DNA of 64,000 nucleotides, from contig CM065301.1 in assembly GCA_032871835.1 (NCBI GenBank), positions 19,919,291-19,983,290 on the forward strand, in the 5' to 3' direction. The position numbers and the translations under genes are program-made. Positions within the stretch are counted from its first letter, which is position 1. Each line of letters begins with the position of its first letter. Positions 11,708-24,575 of the stretch are shown piece after piece. A model generated the notes under the pieces. It was not told where the DNA came from. It saw only the letters and a program-made list of their open reading frames with translations, and ran no database searches. The stretch is from Dipteronia dyeriana. Taxonomy: Eukaryota > Streptophyta > Magnoliopsida > Sapindales > Sapindaceae.

Positions 11708-12965
11708 AAAGTGATGGAATTTGATGAATTTTAAAATGAGATCCAAGGGTTTCACTTTATACATGGAAAAATACTCTCTTCATCATGTAAGATTTTATTA
11801 GGTAAGATTTCGGTCATCAAATGAATTGCAATTTAAATCTAATGGTTGATATTAAATAGGGATAAAATATTTAATTTATCAATTAAATTAAAAAATAGAA
11901 TGGAAACATGTTAAACTTGTTAGAATCAAACAAAAACAAGACTTCTCTATCTTTTGTCTGCTCATCCGGGTATTTTTTTTATCTTACTTTTCTCTTCTAT
12001 TAGAATTCTCATCAACTTCTCACTTTCTCACTGCTCTCATCTGAATCAAAACGCTCCCTCTCCAACATATCCCTTTTGCTTCTCTATGCTATCTTTTTAA
12101 ACTCAATAGCTAGGATTTCTCACATAAAGTTAATATTGTTCCCAAAATTTATAGGGTTTGTTTATGTTCCTGAATTTTGGGGCAAAATTCCTCTCATTCC
12201 TTAAGTAAGTATTTTATTTATATATTATTTTATGCTGGCTATTTTATATTTGTACTTAAACTTAGAATTCTTGACTGATTTTTTTTTTTGTTATATATAT
12301 ATATATTGGATTTTATAAATTGATGGATTGATTATTTCTCTTTTTCTTCATCTATCTGGCTTTTAATTATGTGATTTTTATAACCAAAAATCACTTGCTC
12401 TTCTCGTCCCATTTTCTTCTGCTATTTTCCCTCTATGCAAGTGATGATGCTGCTGTCATCAAACAAATGTAAGCCTAGTTGCCGGAGCTAAAAGAGAATA
12501 TTTGAGGATTCAGAGGCAGTGTCGAATCAAAAACCAGTGGCAAGCATTTGAATCCTTCTTTGTTTTCCTATTTTTTTTATTGTGTTTCCTATATATTAGA
12601 CAATATAATGTTTCATAATTATTATTCTTAATTTAATATACCAAATTAGTATTTCAATTAAATATGGTTCTGGGTAATTCGTCTGTGAAAAAAAAAATAT
12701 TATGTAATTGTCAAATTTACATATATCTAAAATATAATAAATTATTCACATATTATATTTTGTTAAATGTTTTAGACGCTTGAATGGTGAGAAATTGGGG
12801 TTATTTTGTGTGGTGTTCTAGAGAGTTTGGTACCTTCGAAATTTGGCAGAACATGGACTGCCAACGATGTGTGTGGGTGATGTGAGACGGCAGCTGTAAA
12901 TACTAAGAAGGATATTGGGTGTATGCAACAAATGTTGGTATGTTGGTACCCCCAACCTCAGGTGT
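11708..12965. other. Intergenic, no gene recognised
   Basis: Pyrimidine-rich near 11,940-12,120, then AT-rich. It has the texture of an untranslated leader followed by an intron, but no coding exon can be linked to it. The words at 12,780-12,960 are less AT-rich and could be an old transposon fragment. Confidence 0.4.
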
Positions 12966-12970
12966 GTATA

Positions 12971-14452
12971 TGTTAGGAAAAGCATACCCTAAAATAAAGG
13001 TTTTTCTGTAACAAATCGTTTGATATCAATAAAAGTCTTTTGTTTACAAATACATTATGTAACATGTATAAATCGTTTATTATATATGCCAAAAACAAAA
13101 TACTCTGAGGATCCAAAACTAAAAGATACATAAAGAATTATTCACATAAAGAAGTTTATGTATGGTAAATATAATTTTTTATTCAATCTAAAAATATTCA
13201 CAACTTAATATATAAGTTGTACACTTTATCTTAATTAAAGTTGTGGGTATTTTGTTTATAATTGGGAAGTGATGAGTCTAGAATCACCAAGTGAAAGACT
13301 TTGAACAAAAGACTTAGTACATATGATGTATTGAACGGATCAAGTGAATAGTATATTTCGATTTTACCGTTAATGTAATAATACATTCATAATTGAGCAA
13401 TTGAAATATATATCTTAATCCTGAGATAAATAATATACCATATGTATTATAAATTGTAACGTTTGAGTTATCAATGGGTATAAACACGTAATAACTGTTT
13501 AATCCCGATAGTTTGACATTGTTGATTCATATGTCATAGCGGATATATATTTATAGATATGGACACCATGACTCTTATAATCAAATAAGAGTAAATACCA
13601 CTTTATGGGTCTTATGAGGACTTAGATAATAAATCTTTGTACCGAGTATTCAATAAAATTCAATAAGAAGTTTATTGAATCGTGATTTATGATAAATCAA
13701 ATTTATCAATTAGACATAAGAACGGTCATAATGAATAAAATAATTAATAATGCAACGGTCAAAAGACATTTTAATTATTGGTATTTTTCATGAGGATATA
13801 TATTTCACACAGTTGTTTAGAATAAAAATATTTAACATATTTTATTTTAATTCAATGGTGCAATTTCGGTTTTTTTTAATGGACTAAACTGAAATTAATA
13901 TATCTTAGCTCAATTAATTAAGATTTAATTAGTACTTTGACCAAATATATTGGAGTTTGTAATTAAAATAACTTGTGGATCCCCAAACTTCACAAGTTAA
14001 ATTGGATAATTTAAAAGTAATCTATTGGGCTCAAATGTTGGGTTTCAAGACAAATACGCATCTTACTTCTTTTATTTTATTTCTCATTAAGAATGAAAAA
14101 TAAATCAAAATAGGATTTTGATTAAAAAATAAATAAAATAAAATAAAAAGGAAAAGACTTCTAATAAGATTAGACTTACTAAATCATAATAGGGTTTGTG
14201 AATCTTGTAGCCCGTGAGAAAACAGATTATTCTTTTCTAAACCAATAAATATGTGGCTTAAGAGAAAGAATATTTGTACACCAAGCTTATCATTCTCATT
14301 GGCATTGACACAAGCTTGAAGTAAGTTGTAAGTTTCAAATTCGATTTGAGCTTTTAATCATTTTCTTTTTAAGTATTGTAGATGAATTTACACATTTGTT
14401 CAAAGTAAAAGAAGCTCACAGTCCTACATGATTCAATCTTGTGCTAAATGCA
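12971..14452. mobile_element. Probable solo LTR (1482 bp) with 5-bp target duplication
   Basis: The segment starts TGTTAGGAAAAGC and ends CTAAATGCA, so it has TG...CA termini. GTATA lies immediately on both sides (12966-12970 and 14453-14457), as expected of an LTR-retrotransposon target duplication. There is no internal region, primer site or second LTR, so recombination between two LTRs probably removed the rest. Superfamily and orientation cannot be assigned without a homologous full element. Confidence 0.6.
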
Positions 14453-14624
14453 GTATATTTATGGAGACTAAACTATAAATGTAATATCTAAATTAATTCA
14501 ATTAGCATTACATTTAGAATACGGTTTTTCGATGTTTTGATTTTTTTTTAAGTTCTGCAAATACATTTAATTTAAAAAAGGTAATTTTTTCCTACAATAT
14601 AAACTTAACATTGATGTAATTGGT

Positions 14625-15056
14625 GGTATGGTGGGGGTGGGGGTGGGGCTTGTGATTCGAGATGCTGCGGCTTGTGTGATGGCTACAAGTTCTCAGTGCA
14701 TCTTCGCTACATACACCTCTCAAGTGGTAGAGACAGTTACAATTTACAGAGGTATTTGATGGCTTGTGAAACAAGTTTAGTTCCCCTTGTGGTGGGGTCG
14801 GATGTTGAGGTAATGGGTTTTGTTAATGATAATGGTCGGATTGGTTCAGATATTGGCTAGGTTATCGATGGCATTCGGTTGCTGATGTGGAATATATATG
14901 GTTGCACTTTGACATATTTTTCAAGAAGACAAATTTTGCTGCTCATACATTAGCTAAATTGGTTTTCTTTAGTGATGAGGACCAAGTTTGGTTGGAAAAT
15001 TTCCCTCCATATATTCGAAATTTTTTACCGGTTGATTTTCCGGGATGTGTTTGAGT
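14625..15056 (+). pseudogene. LINE-type RNase H-like domain remnant, C-terminal half
   Basis: Fragments in changing frames read VIRDAA, then NDNGRIGSDIG, VIDGIRLL, IFFKKTNFAAHTLAK and FFSDEDQVWLENFPPYI, ending in a stop. This is the end of an RVT_3-type RNase H domain: the AH-LAK motif followed by W-E-PP-I near the C-terminus. Frameshifts and stops in the first half exclude function. The last 100 nt also form the left edge of the tandem duplication described next. Confidence 0.7.
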
Positions 15057-17233
15057 TTTTTAAATAAAATTATTCTTTATATATATATATAAAGCATTTT
15101 TGTTTGATATCACCTTCTCAAAAATCATTATGTTTAGTTACATAAACAAATTTAATGAATTAAGCTTAGTTAATTATAAAATTAAAAGAGAAACTCCAGC
15201 TGTGAGTGTTGTTTCTAATTAATTTATTTTTCATTTATATATACAATTGATTGTTTATAATTAATTGTTTTAATTTTTTGTTTATTTATTTAAGGGTTAT
15301 ATTTTAGATTTCAATTAGTTATCAAATAAGGAAAAGGAGTTCAACTATATCCTCTACATAGTAATAAATGAAGATTATACAATAAAAACTTTAAAAAACT
15401 TATGTTTTGAACGGTATGGATGAGGAAGATATTACGAAGGGAAATTTGAAATTCCATAAGATAGATTGTGAAACGGAATTTAAAAAAAAAAAAAATCACA
15501 ATGATGACAAGCTTGAGTTCAGTAAGTTGTTGGTTTACTTGCAATACAGTAAGAAGAATAGAAAATACTTATAGTCTTTTTGTTTGATCTTGAAGGTAAT
15601 TAATTGCTATAGTTAAATGTCATGTTATATTTTTTACTTCAATTAATTCCATTATTAAAATTCTCTTTTTATTTGATTTATTATGTAGTTGTTTTTAGCT
15701 TTTAAACATCTTAACAACGATGTTTCCCACCCTCCACCCAACAACGCATGAAGATAGAGTATTTAGTTTTATTTTTTATAGTTTTTCTTATGAAAATTTA
15801 TGACATTATTTAAAATATTGTTGCTTTAAAGAAATGTATTTGATGACAAAGATATTTGTTGCAACCATAATAGTGTATACCTCCCTTCGAGATTAGTATT
15901 ATAAAGTTTGAGTCCTATCGTATAAACATTTTTTTGTTATTGAACATGGATGCTTCTATATATGAATTTAATGTAATACGTCTACATAACTAATTAAATT
16001 AATGAGTCCAAAATTCAATAGGGGTGTTATGTACAAAAAAATCTTTCCATAGTTGATAAACTTGTATTATCAATAATTTCCTCATCACTAAATTGATCTT
16101 ATCTAGTGATGAGGATCAAGTTTGGTTGTAAAATTTCCCTCTGTGTATTAAAAAATTTTACCGATTGATTTTCCAGGATATATTTGAGTTTTTTTAAATA
16201 AAGTTGTTCTTTGTAAAAAAAAAAGAAGAAGCATTTTTGTTTGATATCACATTCTCAAAAATCATTATATTTAGTTAAATAAACAAATTTAATGAATTAA
16301 ACTTAATTAATTATAAAATTAAAAGAAAAACTCAAGTTGTGAATGTTGTTTTTTATTTATTTATTTTTCATTTATATATACGATTGGTGATAATTAACTG
16401 TTTAAATTTTTTGTTTATTTGTTTAAGGGTTATATTTTAGATTTCAATGAGTTCTTAAATAAGTAAAATGAGTTCAACGATATCCTCTATACAATAGTAA
16501 ATGAATATTATATAACAAAAGCTTCAAAAAAACTTATGTTTTGGGCGGATATGGATGAGGAAGATATTAAAAAGGGAAATTTGAAGTTCTATAAGATAGA
16601 TTAGAAAACAAAGTTTTTTTTAAAAAAATTCACAACTGGGTAAAGAAGGATGACAAGTTTGAGTTCACTAAGTCGTTGGTTGACTTGGAATAGAGTAAGA
16701 AGAATATAAAATACCTATAGTCCTCGTATTTGATCTTTGAGGTAATTAACTGATATAGTTAAATGTCATGTTATATTTTTTACTTCAATTAATTCCATTA
16801 TTAAAATTCCCTTTTTATTTGATTTATTATGTAGTTGTTTTTGGCTTATAAACACCTTAATAACTGTGTTTCCCACCCTCCACCCAACAACACATGAAGA
16901 TAGAGTATTTAGTTTTATTTTTTCTAGTTTTTCTCATTAAAATTTATGACATCATTTAAATCCATTATTGCTTTAAAGAAATGTATTTGATGACAAAGAT
17001 ATTTGTTGCAACCATAATAGTGTATACCTCCCTTCGAGATTAGTATTATAAAGTTTGAGTCCTATCGTATAAACATTTTTTTGTTATTGAACATGGATGC
17101 TTCTATATATGAATTTAATGTAATAAGTCCACAGAATTAATTGAATTAACAGGTCAAAAATTTCAATAGGGGTGTTATGTACAACAAAATATCTCCATAG
17201 TTGAGAAACTCATATTATCAATCATTTCCAATA
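14945..17233. repeat. Tandem segmental duplication, two copies of about 1.15 kb
   Basis: Sequence from about 14,945 recurs from about 16,090 with a near-constant offset of 1147 nt. One 130-nt stretch (starting TGATGACAAAGATATTTG at 15841 and 16988) looks identical over most of its length. Each copy starts with the tail of the RNase H remnant (TAGTGATGAGGA) and ends near the motif ATTATCAAT. The second copy has extra small indels and a TAA in the Trp-Leu-Glu-Asn segment. No open gene is contained. Confidence 0.9.
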
Positions 17234-17598
17234 ACATATTACTTATTGCCAATTACATTATGTCTCAATTGTGCATATGTTTATGATTAGCATGTTACTC
17301 ATTCTCTTCTTTAACGCATGTTGGCTTACTGTCTTCTACTACACACATCTTCGTTGGAATCTTCCTTCCTCTTCGGCGATTACTTCTTCCCTTTCCAGTG
17401 ACGTGATTTGTTCTATTCGACAGTCACTTAGTTAGTTCATTTTTGACATCTCTATTTTTCTTATCTTTGACATGTTTTTTTTTTCCTCTGTATTTAGTTA
17501 TTTTGCTTTGGAGATTGTCTTTGTTGAAGGTGCCTCTTTGCATGTGTAATTATAGGGTTTCTTGATATTCTTGAATGAAACTCCAACGATTAGTTTGA

Positions 17599-17830
17599 TT
17601 TCAATGTTGTGTGTTTTATATTATGTTTATTTGGGCCACAATTTGTGTTGAATTGTTTATGGTTGAATATTGATGTTATTATTTTATAATGGTCTAGTGC
17701 TTTTGATCAAGCATTATTTTTATTATTTTTTAATTTCAATACTGTATGTTTTAGATTCTGTTCATTTGGACCGTAACTTGTGTTGAATTCTTTATGTAAG
17801 AATATTGATGTTATTATTTTATAGTGGTTA
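17599..17830. repeat. Direct repeat of about 95 bp, offset 135 bp
   Basis: The block starting TTTCAATGTTGTGTGTTTTA recurs from 17734 with roughly 85-90% identity, ending in TTGATGTTATTATTTTATA in both. It lies in probable intron or leader sequence upstream of the hAT transposase remnant. Confidence 0.75.
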
Positions 17831-17959
17831 AATTGATATTATTACTCTCTATTAGACAACTCAGTTAAACTAAATATGATATAATTGGTTTTATTTTATA
17901 GTGGACTATGCATGTGAATCAATTTTATAGTGTGTTTTTGTTTGATTTTTTTATTGTAG

Positions 17960-18990
17960 CCTTAGAGATGTTGAATTGAAAAGATCCGGCTTGGAAGTAT
18001 GAGGTTGATGTTGAAATGGAGGAACAAATGAGATATAAGTATATCCAATACAAATTCTACGATAGAGTATTGAAGAGGGGAGTGTATTGGATGAAAGAAC
18101 ATCTTCCGGGTGTTCAGAGTAATGTTGTCAAGTGTATAAATGTTACCTTAAAAGTAAGGGAGGAAATAAAAAATGATATGTTGAAAAATGATAGTGTGAA
18201 AAGGAGAACACATGTGAAGAAATGATCAACAATTGTGTCTCCCTTAACAGTCTATCCAAAAAAGGTTCAAGCTCAGGTAACATCACTGAAAGAGGAATCA
18301 GAGGATCGATGGATAGATTTGTCCCGGATGTCGAAAATGATACGGTGGAGAATTGAAGGGGAAACAAATAAAAAGGACTTGAGAATGAGGCACATGAAAA
18401 CACAAGTTTGAACATAGCTAACTTCTTATGTGATAATGAACTCGACGTTAATATTGCTATTAGTCCATCGTTCATCAAAATGCTTCTTTCGGTTGGGAGT
18501 TAGAAGTGTGGTCTAAAACCACCTATAATACATGAGTTGAGCATATCGTAATTGATCAAGGAATAAAGCAATACTCAAGCAATTGTTGCTGAAGTTAAAA
18601 AAAACATGGAGTCAAATAGGGGCGTCCATTATGTCGGATGGATGGAAAGATATGAGAGGAAGACAGTTGATAAACTTCCTTGTAAACAATCCGCATGTCA
18701 CGATATTCTTGAAGTCGGTTGGTGCTAGTGATGCAGTTTAAGATGCTACATTGTTGTTTAACATACTAGATTTAGTAGTTGAAGAAGTTAGGAAGACTTT
18801 ATGGTTCAAGTGGTGATGAATAATGCATTGAACTACAAAAAAAAACAAGTGAAATGTTGATAAAGAAGAGGACACAGCTATGATGGACGCCATATACCTT
18901 TTACAAAGTTGGATTAACTTCCCATTATATTGATCTAATACTTGAGAAAGTTGGATCTCTACCATAACACCAAAGTGCATTGAAGAAAGC
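17960..18990 (+). pseudogene. Broken hAT-superfamily transposase (BED finger plus DUF659)
   Basis: The + strand reads KDPAWKYEVDVEMEEQM, then a BED-like finger with RVLKRGVYWMKEHLPGVQ and VVKC. A later frame reads IMSDGWKDMRGRQLINFLV and FLKSVGASDAV, the core of the DUF659 domain of plant hAT transposases (SDGWxDxxGRxLINFLV). After more breaks come YTFYKVGLTSHYIDLILE-like remains. The ancestral protein would bind DNA through the BED finger and catalyse hAT transposition. There are several in-frame stops and frameshifts, and both Cys of the first zinc pair are Tyr (YKFY). The C-terminal dimerisation domain was not seen. Dead, but clearly hAT. Confidence 0.8.
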
Positions 18991-19004
18991 GAATGAAGTA
19001 TATA

Positions 19005-19165
19005 TAATTAGTTTTCTAGGGTTTCGGGGGTGTTCTAGTGTGTTATTAGTTTTCTAGGGTTTATGGGGTTTTCTAGTGTCTTAGTGGTTTGCTAGGGTTT
19101 AGACGGTTTTCTAGTGTTTTAGACTTTTAGTAGTTTTCTAGAGTTTAGAGGGTTTTTTAGTGTTT
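19005..19165. repeat. Degenerate minisatellite of TTTTCTAGGGTTT units
   Basis: At least five diverged copies of a unit of about 30-40 bp built from GTTTTCTAGGGTTTA and GGTTTTCTAGTGT follow the hAT remnant. GGGTTTA resembles the plant telomere heptamer, but the spacing is irregular and the flanking words differ. Confidence 0.6.
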
Positions 19166-19308
19166 ATGCTTTATATTTAGTTTAAATTATTTCATATATG
19201 TTTGTGTCTTTATTCTTGTATTGCAATAAGCGAGTAACTTCATATACAACCATAAATGAATGTTGCTATAAAAAATAGTTACCGAAACCGTAAATGTAGT
19301 TATTAAAA

Positions 19309-20896
19309 GGGATATTATTGATTTAGTCCTTATGTTTTTTTGAGTTCTTTTTTTTACTCACTTATTCAATTTTCACTGGTTTGGTTCCTATATTTTCCAA
19401 AACGACTCCATTTGGTCATTCTGTAAGTTGACTGTTAGTCCACATTAACAGTTTTAAAGGTATTTTTATCTTTAACCAAAGACATGCCACATGTCACTAT
19501 AAAAATCAATGGAATAATAATAATTTTTTAAAATAGAAAAAAATAGTTATTTATGTAATCCCAATAATATTAATAACACCACCAATAAATTTAAAAAATT
19601 AAAAAATTATAAATATAACAAAAAATATATAAGAAAAACAGATGAATTGCTAATTTACGAACCCATTTTTTTTTTACAAAATAGCAGTTAAGGTGAAATG
19701 AACTGCAAACCCAAATCATCATCTTCACAAATCCTTCATCATCGTTTTCTTCTTCAATCATCATTAACAACTTCTCCATTCTCAAACAAAAACTCAAATT
19801 CTCATTGGAGATCTCCAATCACCAAACAAACTAAAAATCACAAATAAAAAAAATCAAATATCTATTATTGGAATTTCCACCCACCAAACCCACAAACACC
19901 ACCACACACCTCTGCCGCCGACACTGCTTTCTCTCTATCTTCCACTTTCTCCATGTGCCACCACCATTCTCATCAACCTTCAACCATCAAAATTGAAATT
20001 AACATCATTCATCAACATCAAACCCAAACCTATAGCACAATCATCAACATAAAACCTAAACCCAAACCCAAACCCACCACCATCCATCTCCAAAGCCAAA
20101 TCCCATCACCATCTGTCTTAATCATTAAACCTTAGCTTCATATCCAGCAACCCCCAAACCAAACTAGATTCGAAATTAAAGCTTTAGAATCTATCAAACA
20201 CAAACTAGATTCGAAACTTTTAAAATCCAAACCCATACTCAAACTACCACCACCAACCATGTCACCGAAAATCACCATCACTATCACCGATTCCTCTTCA
20301 TAGTGGAGATGGGCGCTCAATCTCCTCGGTGATTTTCGATGGAACAAAGAAAGAAATAGATGACGAGATGAAAAGGAAAACCATCTATGAGAGAAAATTG
20401 AAGAGAGAAATGACGAGATGGAAAGAAAGAAAGCGAAGATACGGTGGTCGATATCTCCTCGGTGGTGGTGGTGGTGGTTAGGGTTTTGAGGTTGAAGAAG
20501 ATGATGCTGGGAAGTTTTTAGGAGATATGATTTAGGTGTTTTGAGCTTTGAGTTTAGCTGTTGATGTTTATGGATTCTATGATGATGATGAAGGTTTTGT
20601 TAAATTAATTTTAATATATTCATTATTTAATTTTTTAGAAAAACTTTTTTTAAAATTTAATAATACTTAAATAATATTTTTTATTAAAAAAGCTTAAATA
20701 TTTTTTTTTTTTGAAAATTCGAGTTTGCTTTACGTTAGAGGGTAAAGTGGTCATTTATTTTTATGTTAATGGTAAAATGGTCAATTTATCTATTCTGTTA
20801 GGGTTGACCGTTAAAAATGTGGTTAAAGGGACCAAAATAAGTGGTTTTGAAAAATATAAGACCAAACAAATACAGGGATTAAATCAATAATAACCC
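19309..20896. mobile_element. Non-autonomous Mutator-type element, 1.59 kb, 9-bp target duplication
   Basis: The termini are GGGATATTATTGATTTAGTCC and the complement of GGATTAAATCAATAATAACCC, an inverted repeat with few mismatches at the tip that continues less well for about 100 nt. TTATTAAAA flanks both sides exactly (19300-19308 and 20897-20905). The interior is low-complexity: a CA/CC-rich stretch at 19,870-20,130, then purine-rich sequence. No transposase is present; short frames on either strand are unrecognised. Confidence 0.88.
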
Positions 20897-21052
20897 TTAT
20901 TAAAACCGTAAAATTAGTTGCTAAAAAAATAATAATAAAATAGTTTAATTAATTTCTATTTATTAAAAAGTTGGGAGCCTTCGTAACATGGCAGCCCAAC
21001 ATGAAAGCTTCGAGTTTTGTTTGCATGTGTAATCCCTGCGACGTAGCGGGGC

Positions 21053-21081
21053 CCATATATATATATATATATATATATAAA
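21053..21081 (+). promoter_or_regulatory. Probable TATA box of DGS1 in an (AT)n tract
   Basis: An (AT)n run ends in TATATAAAAG about 80 nt before the DGS1 start codon, a plausible TATA element at the right distance for a short leader. The simple-repeat setting means the exact TATA position is uncertain and may be length-polymorphic. Confidence 0.5.
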
Positions 21082-21155
21082 AGCTCAACTCCAGCAGTCA
21101 AAATCAACGTTGAAGTGAACTTGAAAGGCAAAGCTAGAAAGGCGTAGAATTGAAA

Positions 21156-24100
21156 ATGGAGGTTCCTTCTCAAACCGAAACCGAAACCGATTCGAATGCC
21201 GTCAAAACCCTAATCTCGTTCTATTCAAATTTTGTATTGAACCGCCTCACCGCTTTGTTTTTCTCTTCAAAGGCGAAAATGTCAGGTCTCTATCGCCGAC
21301 CATCACGCAAACGCAGGGCTTTCCTCCCTCTTCCATTGCCTTCTTACTCTCTTGACTCTTCTCTGTATGACCTCTCCCTCTCTTCTCTTACTCTGTTTCC
21401 GTGACGATAATGATCGAATAGTTTACATTATTCAGTAGAATTATAGTTTCTTTGCTGTGATATGTATATGTTGTTTTGTTTTTTGTTTTTTGTTTTTGTT
21501 TTTTGTTGTCAAGTTAATGTGTATTATAGTTAATCTTGAATGAATGCATTTTGTCAGCAGTTCTGGTTGATATTTCTTTCTATATGACATTACTGTCTGA
21601 TGTTGAGATTTTATGTACTGCATAAGCAGCATTACATTGGTTAAATTTATCGATTTCATTTTTAATTTTGGTTTAAATGTGCCTTAATTCTGAATTGCAT
21701 TCAAAGTTTTATATTTGTATTCAATATTACAAAACTTTGCCTCTCACTTATAAGAATATATATTTGGTCTACACATGCAGGATAATCACAGAGGGATCTA
21801 GGGCATATGATGTACTGGGGGACATAATGAAGCACATCTTTTCAAATTTGCATAACATACAGAAGAATTTGCAATATTGGCAGTCTATAGCAGAGGTTGG
21901 TGAATGGCATTTTTCTTTCTGGAAGGTCATGCAATTATTTTCTTGGTCATTTCTTAAATTTGTAATTTTCCTATTTATGTAGGGATCTAGCGCTCGAAAA
22001 GTGTATTTCATGCTTTGTGAGAGAGGGCCAAAGGCTTTTCTTAATGGAACAGCTCAGTTGTTACGAGATTGTTTCGTTGAGGGTTTTTCCACACAGCATC
22101 TATTCCGACCCGTTGCTGCTCACATATCTGAGAGGATTGCTGTCCTGACTACCTTAAAGTGTTCCCTTGCTACATTTTTGGCACAGGTTTGCCTGATGTT
22201 GTTCTTGGTTTTCTCCTTAGCTATCATCATTTTTTATTTATTTGCCATTTCGTAATCTTCATTTGACATCCAGTAATGTGTGTTCTTCAGTACAACGATT
22301 GAGGCATTGTAAAACATTCTTAAATTATGTCAATAAATATTGTCTTATACATGGGTTTGTGCGAGAAATTTAATATGTCAATGGAGAAGTCTCTAACCTT
22401 TCAATTCATGTAAACCAAGTTCATCAATGAAGAGGAGTAACAGAATGTAGTTTCTTAATTGAGGTTGAAAAATTATACAAGAAAGTAATTCTTACTTTAG
22501 TTGTCTTTGAATTTTTTATCTTGAACATTTTATTTGGGATGCAGATTTCAAGTTTCATTTTTGTGTGCCTCTTTTAAAATAGTACTGGCAGACAACTTTT
22601 CCTTTTCTTTTATTATCATTATTATTTTTGGTAGGAAACAGATTCCTTTTCTTTTATTTTGTTTACTTAAATTGGGAAGGAGTTGCATAATTTTGCTTTT
22701 TGTCAGGGCTTTTGTTGATATTCAATGATTTATGGAGAGATATGTTTACAAAATATAATATTTTGTAATCTAGCTCACCTTGTATAGGGCTCTGATTTCT
22801 TTCTAGGAAATTCTTGGAGTGTGAACAGCTTACTCATCTGTATTTTTTTTTAATTAATAAAACTTGCTCCTTGATTTCTATAAAAAATAAAAATAACATA
22901 AACACACTTCACATTTTGTAAACTCTTCTATGAAAAGAAAGAATGATTCTTGCGGTCTTTCCTAGGTGCTGCTAATATTGTTTATGATTAATTTGATAGT
23001 TGGTGACCACATTGACCATTTCAAGCTTATTAACATGGTGATGTTTGCCCAAATATTGATGTGGAAGAGGACGTATATTAGTAAAATGATGTTTTGCTGC
23101 CTATGTGTGCATGCGTGTCTGTGTCTACATCTGTCTCAACAAGTTAGCTTGTACATAATTTTTATAGACATACCTTTAGTCCTTTGTTGGCTATATGATT
23201 CTGTATTCAGTAGTAATTCGACATGTATCTCATTCATTTTTGTTTTTCAAAATCTTACATAATAATAATGAATTGATGATGATTCATGTAGCTTTACATG
23301 GAAGTTGAAAAATGTGGGGATGAGTTAGTGAAGGATCCAGAGAAGTCATTGTCCTCTTTATTGGTCACTATCAATGATCTCTTCTCAAAGTTGGAGGCAT
23401 CAATTGGCCATCTACACGCAATGCGTCAGGTATATATGCTGAAATATGATATTTACATATTTTTGAACATTTTGAAGCAATCACATTTTTCTGTTGCATT
23501 GTTTTTTTTTCCGTAGTCATCTTTAGTTATGCAGTGTGTAGAACATTAATAAATATTGCTTCATTTGCTTGCTTTTCAATGAAATTTTGAATTCGTTTCT
23601 TGTGAATTGGTTTTGCAGAGTGGCTCTTCTGTTGATGGGAGCTATTCATTTCCTTTACTACTAGAGAAACTGCCAGAAGTTAATCAAGAAGGATCTCAGT
23701 GGACAGATTGTGAAATTAGAGATTGCATAAACTTGGTTTACCAAAATCTACACAAATTGGATGAATACATATCTAAAGTGGTATGGGATTCTACCATTTT
23801 TACATTATCTATTAATACCTTATTAATCACTGGCTTATTGTGTTATGGTTTTACTTTTTAAATTGTTAGATCAGCTTTAGACTTATTGTCTTCTACCTGT
23901 CTTTTCTTCTCCTAGGTGGTCAAACATAAAAAACCTAGGAAAATGACCCTATATTGGATCCACTACACATGTGGAGCCATTGGCATGTCAGCTTGTTCTA
24001 TCTGGTTAGTACGACACAGTAGTCTGATGGGTAGTCCGGACCTTGAGAATTGGATTCGTGAAGCAAAGGACTCGACACTTGGCTTCTTCAGTGATCATGT

Positions 24101-24526
24101 AGAGCAACCGGTGTGTTCTAAGTTGCTCATCTTTTTTGATTGCTTCACTTTGATGCATGGATAATTCAGTGCTTTTTGTATGTTGTTTATCTTAAAATTT
24201 GCCAGCTGTTTGATAATACCAATGAACCTTTCTGTTCAATTGGTCTGGATTTTAAGTGTAAGATATTTCCCTATCTAATATCAGGAAATATCAACTGATA
24301 CTTCTAGAATTCTTAATTTAGTAAGACTAAGACTTGAAAATGAAATGTTTTTTTTGTTAACAAAACTACAAAGAAACGACAACATTACCATCTGATAATA
24401 TAAATAAAAGGCCATTTACTAACAAATTAAGGATCAGCAGTACATCAACATCTGGAAAATTTGAGAATCACTTAAAAAATTATTCCCTTAAATGAAGCTA
24501 ACCTGCAACACAATGATAACACAATG

Positions 24527-24575
<49 letters not shown>

